In this document: positions 1 to 5,483 of the stretch, piece after piece | Position numbering within the stretch: the stretch's first letter is position 1 | Layout of the letters: the number at the start of each line of letters is the position of its first letter | Assembly: GCA_036395835.1 (NCBI GenBank) | Contig: DASWCW010000123.1 | Location: 1-5,714 of the forward strand | Reading direction: 5' to 3' | Source of the DNA: AP-16 sp036395835 | GTDB taxonomy: Bacteria; Pseudomonadota; Alphaproteobacteria; Rhizobiales; Xanthobacteraceae | DNA length: 5,714 nt | Made by a program: the position numbers and the translations under genes | The notes under the pieces: generated by a model | Told to the model about the DNA's origin: nothing | Seen by the model: only the letters and a program-made list of their open reading frames with translations | Database searches by the model: none

Positions 1-47
1 ACCCAGACAGGTTCGATGGGTTTGATCTCAGCCGCGATCTGCGGCAC
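1..47 (-). other. Possible 5' end of a further gene, cut by the left edge
   Basis: A GTG at 47-45 opens a frame reading (M)PQIAAEIKPIEPVW up to the edge, preceded in frame by the TGA at 59-57. The composition is protein-like and unlike the Arg-rich alternative frame here. With under 16 codons and no clear ribosome binding site, this is only a candidate. It is not the start of enolase, which often lies near kdsA in this group. Confidence 0.25.
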
Positions 48-56
48 CCCAGGCCG

Positions 57-119
57 TCAGCCCATATAATCGGCGCTCTTGGTCGATCCGGCAAGGCCTT
101 TGCGGCGGCCTTCATGCAT
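57..119 (-). other. Possible 20-codon small ORF directly after the MFS gene
   Basis: An ATG immediately follows the MFS stop (TGAATG) and opens a 20-codon ORF reading MHEGRRKGLAGSTKSADYMG, ending at a TGA (59-57). It is in the same frame as the MFS gene, so it could be a coupled small peptide, a readthrough extension of the transporter, or chance. There is no further support. Confidence 0.15.
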
Positions 120-1376
120 TCAGGCCGTCGCGGCGCGCTCCCGCAGCAAGCGTGAAGCGAAAATACCGACCGCCACCATAATGAATGCTGCCAGCAAAAA
201 TGTCGTCACGGCACCGAAATGAATTAGCCCGAAGCCGTAGAACACAGGTCCGATCGCCTGGCCGGTGAAGAAGAAGAAGGAGTGCAGCGCCATCGCGGCG
301 CCGCGCGCTCCCGGAGCGATCTCGGTCGCCTGCACCTGGATGCAGCCGTGCAGCATATAGAACCCGAAGCCGATGAATCCGAACACCGCCATCTCGGCCG
401 GCCATGGAACCTCAAAGGCGGCACCCAGCAGCGCCAGCGCTGCCACGATCGCCCCGCCCAGCATCAGGCGATTTGCACCGAATTTTCCGAGCAGCGCGCG
501 GACCATCAGCGCGTAGGCGACGCCGCCCAGGGCAAACCCGCCCAAAACGAGCCCGGCGATGGAGGCTCTCGCCTCGCCGCGGTCGAGCAGAAGCAGTGCC
601 ACGTAGGGGAAGAGGCCGAGGATTGCCAGCCCTTCGAGGAAAACGGCGGCGTAGCAGATTTTTGCGCGCGGATTGCCAAAAATAGCGCGGAACAGGCCCG
701 GAATGGCGTGGATCTCGAGCCGAGATCCGCTCGGCCTCCCCTGACCCGCAAACCCGAACCTCGACGCGGCGAATGCGGCGACGCCGCAGCAGCCGATCAC
801 CACGAACACGCCGCGCCATCCGATCAGGTCGGCGATCGCGCCGGCGAGCGTGGCGCCCAGGAAATTTCCGGAGATCACCACGGCCAGATACCGGCCGAGC
901 GCGATTTGTCGTTCCGCCACCGGAACGAGATCGCCGACGATGGCGAGCGACACCGGAAAGATGCCGCCCGCGGCAATCCCGGCCAGCATCCGCGAGGCCA
1001 GCAAGACCGGGAAGCTCGTCGCAATGGCGCCGATCGCGGCGGTTGCGATCAGAAGGACGAGGCACAGCGTCATGATCCGGGTCTTGCCGAAGGTGTCGGC
1101 CAGCGGGCCGAGCACCGGCTGGATCAGGGCGAACGGCAGCGAGAAGGCGGTCGACAGCAGCGCCACCGTCTCGGGCGTGACCCCGAGATCGCTGGCGATC
1201 GGCGGAATGATCGGGTCGATCGCGCGGCTGAACAGGGAGGTCGCGAAGGCAACGGTGCTGACCCCGGCCAGCACGCGGCGCGCATTGCGGCGCGCCAATT
1301 CGAGCGACGGATCGACGGCCTGCGTTCGGCCTGGCCTCGGCGATGCAGCCGCCCGCGGATCGGGCTCGAAGGTCAA
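120..1376 (-). CDS. MFS transporter, DHA1-like
   Basis: This is a major facilitator superfamily inner-membrane transporter, 418 aa from the chosen start, with a hydrophobic pattern consistent with 12 transmembrane helices. Visible motifs: GPLADTFGKTR (90-100, motif A in the loop after helix 2), RMLAGIAAGG (129-138, the motif B region with its conserved Arg), GNFLGATLAGAIAD (170-183, motif C-like, antiporter style), and a degenerate second motif A at about 297-303. The style is that of DHA1 drug/sugar efflux proteins (AraJ, Bcr types), but the substrate is unknown. The reading frame continues far upstream across kdsA, which is a shadow. I choose the TTG at 1376-1374 because it overlaps the kdsA TGA (TTGA), a typical coupling arrangement. 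It leaves a 34-residue polar N-terminus before helix 1. A TTG at 1298 is an alternative that leaves a shorter, more usual N-terminus. No ribosome binding site is obvious for either. Cotranscription with kdsA is likely. Confidence 0.88.
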   Translation of the reverse strand: MTFEPDPRAAASPRPGRTQAVDPSLELARRNARRVLAGVSTVAFATSLFSRAIDPIIPPIASDLGVTPETVALLSTAFSLPFALIQPVLGPLADTFGKTRIMTLCLVLLIATAAIGAIATSFPVLLASRMLAGIAAGGIFPVSLAIVGDLVPVAERQIALGRYLAVVISGNFLGATLAGAIADLIGWRGVFVVIGCCGVAAFAASRFGFAGQGRPSGSRLEIHAIPGLFRAIFGNPRAKICYAAVFLEGLAILGLFPYVALLLLDRGEARASIAGLVLGGFALGGVAYALMVRALLGKFGANRLMLGGAIVAALALLGAAFEVPWPAEMAVFGFIGFGFYMLHGCIQVQATEIAPGARGAAMALHSFFFFTGQAIGPVFYGFGLIHFGAVTTFLLAAFIMVAVGIFASRLLRERAATA

Positions 1377-2233
1377 CGGGCCGGCGCCTTGGCGAGGCGG
1401 TCGAACTCCATCAACGTGCGAACCAGTCCCGGCAGATCCTTGAGCGGTATCATGTTGGGCCCGTCGGAGGGCGCGCGGTCGGGGCCCTCGTGAGTCTCGA
1501 TGAAGACGGCCGCGACCCCGACGGCCACGGCCGCCCGGGCCAGCACCGGCACGAACTCGCGCTCGCCGCCCGAAGCGGCGCCTTGCCCGCCCGGCTGCTG
1601 CACCGAATGGGTCGCATCGAAGATCACCGGCGCGCCCGTTCGCTTCAGGATCGGCAACGCGCGCAAATCGGAGACCAGCGTGTTGTAGCCGAACGAGACC
1701 CCGCGCTCCGTGACGAGCACGTCGCGATTTCCCGCTCCGGTGATTTTTGCCACGACGTTGGCCATGTCCCACGGCGCAAGAAACTGGCCTTTCTTCACGT
1801 TGATCGGCCGCCCGGTCTTCGCCGCCGCGACGAGCAGGTCGGTTTGCCGGCACAGAAAGGCCGGGATTTGCAGGATGTCGACCGCTTTCGCCGCATAGCT
1901 GCAGTGAGCCGGCTCGTGCACGTCGGTGAGCACGGGGACGCCGAGCTTCTCACGGATCTCGGCGAAGATCGGCAGCGCCGGCTCGAGCCCGAGGCCGCGC
2001 GCGCCTCTCCCGCTGGTGCGGTTCGCCTTGTCGAACGAGGTCTTGTAGGCGAGCCCGATCCCGAGCTTTTCCGCGATCTCCTTGAGCGCCGACGCCGTCT
2101 CGAGCGCGTGCTTCCGGCTCTCGAGCGCGCACGGTCCCGCGATGAGCGCGAGCGGGAGCGCATTGCCGAACCGGACGCCGCCGACCGTCACGACGGCATT
2201 GGGCGCCGGGTCGATATTCGCCTCGATACGCAT
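1373..2233 (-). CDS. kdsA: 3-deoxy-D-manno-octulosonate-8-phosphate synthase (KdsA), metal-dependent class
   Basis: This cytoplasmic enzyme condenses phosphoenolpyruvate with arabinose-5-phosphate to give Kdo-8-phosphate, the first committed step to the Kdo sugar of the LPS inner core. The 286-aa product is full length. Family motifs in order: IAGPCALES (31-39), YKTSFDKANRTS (63-74), LTDVHE (102-107), LQIPAFLCRQTDLL (121-134), INVKKGQFLAP (144-154), ERGVSFGYN (176-184), FDATHSVQQPGG (205-216), FIETHEGPDRAPSDGPN (244-260). Cys35, His209, Glu246 and Asp257 match the four metal ligands known from the Aquifex enzyme; E. coli KdsA has Asn at the Cys position. This is therefore the metal-dependent type. 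The ATG at 2233 has no clear Shine-Dalgarno sequence. It follows the unknown gene by 78 bp, and its TGA overlaps the probable TTG start of the MFS gene. Confidence 0.97.
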   Translation of the reverse strand: MRIEANIDPAPNAVVTVGGVRFGNALPLALIAGPCALESRKHALETASALKEIAEKLGIGLAYKTSFDKANRTSGRGARGLGLEPALPIFAEIREKLGVPVLTDVHEPAHCSYAAKAVDILQIPAFLCRQTDLLVAAAKTGRPINVKKGQFLAPWDMANVVAKITGAGNRDVLVTERGVSFGYNTLVSDLRALPILKRTGAPVIFDATHSVQQPGGQGAASGGEREFVPVLARAAVAVGVAAVFIETHEGPDRAPSDGPNMIPLKDLPGLVRTLMEFDRLAKAPAR

Positions 2234-2241
2234 CGCCGCGG

Positions 2242-2270
2242 ACCATGCGTTGCCGCCGCGTTGGGGTCAA
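2242..2270 (-). promoter_or_regulatory. Weak candidate promoter directly upstream of kdsA
   Basis: On the minus strand TTGACC (2270-2265) is followed after 17 bp by CATGGT (2247-2242). The -35 box is good (five of six) and the -10 poor (three of six, but keeping the most conserved A2 and T6). The predicted start would fall near 2235, only about two bases before the kdsA ATG, implying a nearly leaderless mRNA. The -35 overlaps a small inverted repeat (GCGTTG/CAACGC, 2258-2273). Confidence 0.2.
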
Positions 2271-2311
2271 CGCCGTGCGGGTTGCGCCCCGGAAGCTTCG
2301 CGCGGCGAGCG

Positions 2312-3139
2312 CTAAGGCTGGTTTATCTTCGGATCGACGAGATCGATCTTCCGACCAGGTGGGAACCCAAAAATTTTTTCGAACTTTTCCGGCCCAAGCA
2401 GCTGAGCCGCCTGATCGAGCAAATGCTGATTTCGGGCATTGAGGGTCTCGGCGTCCGGCGCGGCGAAGCCCGGCCACCGCTGCGCAGCGAAGCGGTGCAC
2501 ATCGGCACGCAATGCAAGCAGATCGCCGAGCAATTTGGGATCCTCGGACTCGAGAACCTCGCGGGCCCGAGCCTCGAAATCATCTTGTGGCGTGCCCGCA
2601 GGTGCACCCTCTGCTGCTACCATCGCAGGACCTCCAGGCAATTGGAGGGGGTGACCCCCGCACCTGAGGATCTGGTTCCACCACGCCGCATGTTGCAGGC
2701 CGTACGTTCCATAGACAAACACGCTCGCCATATAGCCGCGGGCGTTTCGAACCGTGAGCGGCGCGGCACCGCCGATCGTGGTCGAATACAGTACCTGGTT
2801 AGCCAGTTGGTGACAGACTCCATCGATCCCGTACGTGAAAATAGTGCCCCGCGCCGCCGGCACATTCCGGGAATCCGCATTAGGCTGCACGAGACATCGG
2901 GCAAGGGCCAGATCTCCCGACTGCTGTCCTAGAAAGCCGGTGGGGTTGTTCGGGGTTCCGCCCGAAGGGTGAAACGCGCCCCAGCAATACCAGTAAAACG
3001 CCCCGGCAGCGGCCACCTGCTGATCGTTGGGATAAACATTGACCCGGTTGTCGTATGTCGTAACCCAAGTGTGATCGACCGGCGACTCCGGCGCGAAGGC
3101 CGGGACAGCCCACGCATACAAGAGGATAATTGGAGCCAT
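2312..3139 (-). CDS. Hypothetical protein, probably exported; possible permuted papain-like fold
   Basis: I do not recognise a named family for this 275-aa protein. What can be seen: a hydrophobic N-terminus ending AVPAFA (residues 11-16), which looks like a signal peptide with a cleavage site but lacks the usual basic start. Next comes an aromatic-rich region with DHTWVTTYD (22-30) and FYWYCWGAF (48-56). Then GDLALARC (75-82), YGIDGVCHQLAN (103-114), ARGYMASVFVYGTYG (133-147), and a helical, charged C-terminal region (about 185-275) with LLGPEKFEKIFGF. Cysteines are at 52, 82, 109 and 160. His23 on a predicted strand followed by Cys109 at the head of a helix resembles the His-then-Cys order of permuted NlpC/P60 or LRAT-like enzymes; this is inference only. 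Composition is protein-like, unlike the Arg-rich opposite-strand frames. The start is uncertain: no strong ribosome binding site precedes the ATG, and the frame stays open for 19 codons upstream. By hand count GC is about 58-62%, below the housekeeping neighbours. Confidence 0.75.
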   Translation of the reverse strand: MAPIILLYAWAVPAFAPESPVDHTWVTTYDNRVNVYPNDQQVAAAGAFYWYCWGAFHPSGGTPNNPTGFLGQQSGDLALARCLVQPNADSRNVPAARGTIFTYGIDGVCHQLANQVLYSTTIGGAAPLTVRNARGYMASVFVYGTYGLQHAAWWNQILRCGGHPLQLPGGPAMVAAEGAPAGTPQDDFEARAREVLESEDPKLLGDLLALRADVHRFAAQRWPGFAAPDAETLNARNQHLLDQAAQLLGPEKFEKIFGFPPGRKIDLVDPKINQP

Positions 3140-3230
3140 GCCCGCCGATCCCAGAGCGCCAGTAAATCGGATTATGGATGTAGGAAGCGGCTAATCACTC
3201 CCGCACACCATGCAGCAGTTCCCATTCGCA

Positions 3231-3259
3231 ACTATAACTCTAGAAACAATTGCTGTCCA
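3231..3259 (-). promoter_or_regulatory. Sigma70-type promoter for the unknown gene
   Basis: On the minus strand TGGACA (3259-3254) and TATAGT (3236-3231) are separated by exactly 17 bp. Each box matches the housekeeping consensus at five of six positions. Predicted transcription start is near 3224, giving a leader of about 85 nt before the ATG at 3139. It lies in the 153-bp gap after the VOC stop, in the right place and orientation to drive the unknown gene and possibly kdsA and the MFS gene. The match is by eye and not experimentally supported. Confidence 0.5.
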
Positions 3260-3292
3260 GTTCCGGTAGTGTCTCAGTTTGATTATGGCGGC

Positions 3293-3715
3293 CTAGGCGC
3301 TTTTGCGCGGCTTGGGCTTGGGGTGCTGCCAGCTCTTGAAAACAAATTCGAGGCTATAGCCGTCGGGGTCGAACACGTTGCCAGCATAGTAACGCGGATC
3401 GTAATAGAGCCGAACACTTGGTTTGCCATTGTCGGTCGCGCCCGCCGCCATCGCGGCGGCATAGGCTGAATCGACCTCGGCCCGCGAGTTCGCGATGAAG
3501 CCGACATGCGCCGCCCGGCTATCGGCAACGCCTAGCCGCAGCCAGAAGATGAAGCGCCCCTTGCAGCCGAAGCCCTTGAGATCAGGATGCCCGGGCGGGC
3601 CGTCCTTGCCATCATAATCGACGCGGTCGGTGATCCCGAGCGGCGCCAGCGCCTGCGTATAAAAGGCGATTGAGCGTTCAATGTCGCTGACCGATAGGAA
3701 GACATGGTCAAGCAT
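3293..3715 (-). CDS. VOC (glyoxalase/bleomycin-resistance fold) family protein
   Basis: This 140-aa protein has the two-module pattern of the vicinal oxygen chelate superfamily. The N-terminal strand reads MLDHVFLSVSDIERSIAFY, and the C-terminal module has HVGF, then YYDPRYYAGNVFDPDGYSLEF. Expected metal-site positions are occupied by His4, His70 and Glu123, so a metal-dependent enzyme is plausible. The closest generic resemblance is to small glyoxalase-like proteins of unknown substrate, so I give no reaction. It ends in a basic, proline-rich tail (KPKPRKSA). The ATG at 3715 has a good ribosome binding site (GAGGA at 3729-3725, 9 nt spacing). It lies just after pyrG and probably shares its transcript. 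By hand count, GC falls to about 53-55% over the 3' third (3301-3420), below the 65-70% of the 5' part. Fosfomycin or bleomycin resistance roles are possible for the fold but not supported specifically. Confidence 0.9.
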   Translation of the reverse strand: MLDHVFLSVSDIERSIAFYTQALAPLGITDRVDYDGKDGPPGHPDLKGFGCKGRFIFWLRLGVADSRAAHVGFIANSRAEVDSAYAAAMAAGATDNGKPSVRLYYDPRYYAGNVFDPDGYSLEFVFKSWQHPKPKPRKSA

Positions 3716-3761
3716 GCGCTCAGTTCCTCAGTGGTCCAAGCCTCGAACCGCGGCTGGAAAA

Positions 3762-5390
3762 CTACACCAGCCGGCTCTGCTCCACCGCCGCCTCGACGAA
3801 GGAGGAGAACAGCGGGTGCGGCTCGAACGGCCGGGATTTCAGCTCGGGATGGAACTGCACGCCGATGAACCAGGGATGGTCCTCGTATTCGATGATCTCC
3901 GGCAGGATGCCGTCGGGCGACATGCCGGAGAACCGCATCCCGCGCTGTTCGAGCCGGCCCTTGTAGTTGGTGTTGACCTCGTAGCGGTGGCGGTGGCGCT
4001 CGGAAATTTCCCTGGCTGCGTAAATGGCGGCGACATGGCTTCCTGGCTGCAGCCGCGCCGGATAGGCGCCGAGCCGCATCGTGCCGCCGAGATCGCCGTC
4101 GGCGCGGCGCTTCTCGAGCGCGTTGCCTCGCAGCCATTCCGTCATCAGGCCGACGACCGGCGCGGAGGTCGGGCCGAACTCGGTCGAATTCGCTTCCTCG
4201 ATGCCGCACAGATTCCGTGCCGCCTCGACTACCGCCATCTGCATGCCGAAGCAGATGCCGAAATAGGGCACGTGCCGCTCGCGGGCGAATTGCGCCGCGC
4301 GGATCTTGCCCTCGGCGCCGCGCTGGCCGAAGCCGCCCGGCACCAAGATGCCGTTGACGTGCTCGAGGAACGGCGCCGGGTCCTCGCGCTCGAATACTTC
4401 GCTTTCGATCCAGTCGAGGTTGACCTTGACCTTGTTGGCGATGCCGCCGTGCGAGAGCGCCTCGATCAGCGACTTATAGGCGTCTTTCAGGCCGGTGTAT
4501 TTGCCCACCACCGCGATGGTGACCGCGCCCTCCGGATTGCGGACGCGCTCGTTGATGAGGCGCCAGCGGTCGAGCTCGGGGGTTTGCGTTGGGACAATAC
4601 CGAAGGCATCGAGCAGCTCTGAATCCAGGCCTTCGGCGTGATAGGCCTCCGGCACCGCGTAGATGTTGTCGACGTCGCGCGCCTCGATCACGGCGCTTTC
4701 GCGTACATTGCAGAACAGCGAGAGCTTGCGCCGCTCGTCCCGCGGGATTTCTCGGTCGGTCCGGCACAGCAGAATGTCCGGCTGGATGCCGATCGAGCGC
4801 AGCTCCTTGACCGAATGCTGGGTCGGCTTGGTCTTGAGTTCGCCGGAGCTCGAGATGAACGGCAGCAAAGTCAGGTGGATATAGATCGCATGGCGGCGCG
4901 GCAGCTCGTTGCCGAGCTGGCGGATCGCCTCGAGAAACGGCAGGCCCTCGATGTCGCCCACCGTGCCGCCGATCTCGACTAGGACGAAATCGAACCCCTC
5001 GTTGCCCTCCAGGACGAATTCCTTGATGGCGTTGGTGACGTGCGGAATGACCTGAATGGTCGCGCCCAGATAATCCCCGCGGCGTTCCTTGGCGAGGATC
5101 TCCTGGTAGATGCGGCCGGTGGTGATGTTGTCCTGGCGGGTGGCCGGATGCCCGGTGAAGCGCTCGTAATGGCCGAGGTCGAGATCGGTCTCCGCCCCGT
5201 CGTCGGTGACGAACACCTCCCCGTGCTGGTAGGGCGACATCGTGCCGGGGTCGACGTTGAGATAGGGATCGAGCTTGCGCAGGCGCACGCGATAGCCGCG
5301 CGCCTGCAGCAGCGCGCCGAGCGCCGCGGATGCCAAGCCCTTCCCGAGTGAGGACACCACGCCGCCGGTGATGAACACATAGCGCGCCAT
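3762..5390 (-). CDS. pyrG: CTP synthase (glutamine-hydrolysing)
   Basis: The complete 542-aa product matches the usual family length. It catalyses ATP-dependent amination of UTP to CTP with glutamine as nitrogen donor, the last step of pyrimidine nucleotide synthesis, in the cytoplasm. The N-terminal synthetase domain (about 1-270) shows the P-loop GGVVSSLGKG (residues 9-18), KLDPYLNVDPGTM (39-51), the Mg-binding Asp71 in DLDLGHYERF, and Glu139 in VEIGGTVGD. The class I glutaminase domain (about 290-542) shows GGFGQRG (352-358), the nucleophile Cys380 in GICFGMQ, and the His514/Glu516 pair in VQFHPE. All key residues are present with no frameshift. I start it at the ATG preceded by AAAGG rather than at a TTG three codons upstream. 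The VOC gene begins 46 bp downstream with no terminator between, so the two are probably cotranscribed. No convincing promoter is visible between the secG hairpin and this gene. Confidence 0.98.
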   Translation of the reverse strand: MARYVFITGGVVSSLGKGLASAALGALLQARGYRVRLRKLDPYLNVDPGTMSPYQHGEVFVTDDGAETDLDLGHYERFTGHPATRQDNITTGRIYQEILAKERRGDYLGATIQVIPHVTNAIKEFVLEGNEGFDFVLVEIGGTVGDIEGLPFLEAIRQLGNELPRRHAIYIHLTLLPFISSSGELKTKPTQHSVKELRSIGIQPDILLCRTDREIPRDERRKLSLFCNVRESAVIEARDVDNIYAVPEAYHAEGLDSELLDAFGIVPTQTPELDRWRLINERVRNPEGAVTIAVVGKYTGLKDAYKSLIEALSHGGIANKVKVNLDWIESEVFEREDPAPFLEHVNGILVPGGFGQRGAEGKIRAAQFARERHVPYFGICFGMQMAVVEAARNLCGIEEANSTEFGPTSAPVVGLMTEWLRGNALEKRRADGDLGGTMRLGAYPARLQPGSHVAAIYAAREISERHRHRYEVNTNYKGRLEQRGMRFSGMSPDGILPEIIEYEDHPWFIGVQFHPELKSRPFEPHPLFSSFVEAAVEQSRLV

Positions 5391-5399
5391 GGGGCCCAA

Positions 5400-5404
5400 C
5401 CTTT
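5400..5404 (-). promoter_or_regulatory. Ribosome binding site that fixes the pyrG start
   Basis: On the minus strand the bases read AAAGG, 9 nt before the ATG at 5390. The only upstream in-frame alternative is a TTG at 5399, which directly abuts this site and could not use it. The ATG at 5390 is therefore the better start. Confidence 0.6.
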
Positions 5405-5447
5405 AACCCGCTACCCTCGATTCGCCGAGTCCGATTTGCTCAAAAGC

Positions 5448-5473
5448 CGGAGGGCCGGAACCCCGGCCCTCCG
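5448..5473 (-). terminator. Rho-independent terminator after secG
   Basis: An 11-bp perfect GC-rich stem (5463-5473 pairing with 5448-5458) closes a 4-nt loop at 5459-5462. On the minus strand it is followed by GGC and then four T residues (5445-5442). It starts 10 nt after the secG stop codon. The short T run makes it weaker than a textbook terminator, so partial readthrough into pyrG is plausible. It separates secG from pyrG, or acts as an attenuator of pyrG. Confidence 0.75.
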
Positions 5474-5483
5474 AATATCCCCG

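Noticed and set aside
31..45. A small GCCGC/GCGGC hairpin downstream of the MFS gene
   Set aside because: The stem is only 5 bp with no T run on either strand, so it is not a credible terminator.
65..70. A perfect TATAAT on the plus strand
   Set aside because: No -35-like sequence lies 16-18 bp upstream and no plus-strand gene follows.
282..1493. A 403-codon plus-strand ORF opposite the MFS gene
   Set aside because: Its composition (Arg/Gln/Asp/Gly-rich, no hydrophobic core) is that of an antisense shadow; the opposite strand encodes a clear membrane transporter.
1377..1853. The upstream extension of the MFS reading frame across kdsA
   Set aside because: It overlaps the conserved catalytic part of kdsA in another frame and has shadow-like composition; the transporter begins at or after 1376.
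2258..2273. A GCGTTG/CAACGC inverted repeat before kdsA as a terminator for the unknown gene
   Set aside because: The stem is 6 bp with no T run; noted only as overlapping a candidate -35 box.
1343..2932. A 529-codon plus-strand ORF opposite kdsA and the unknown gene
   Set aside because: It is Arg-rich with no recognisable motifs and lies antisense to a certain kdsA gene; long antisense ORFs are common at this GC content.
3262..3285. A sequence in the gap after the VOC gene that vaguely resembles a transposon end
   Set aside because: No matching inverted copy, target duplication or transposase fragment was seen in the window.
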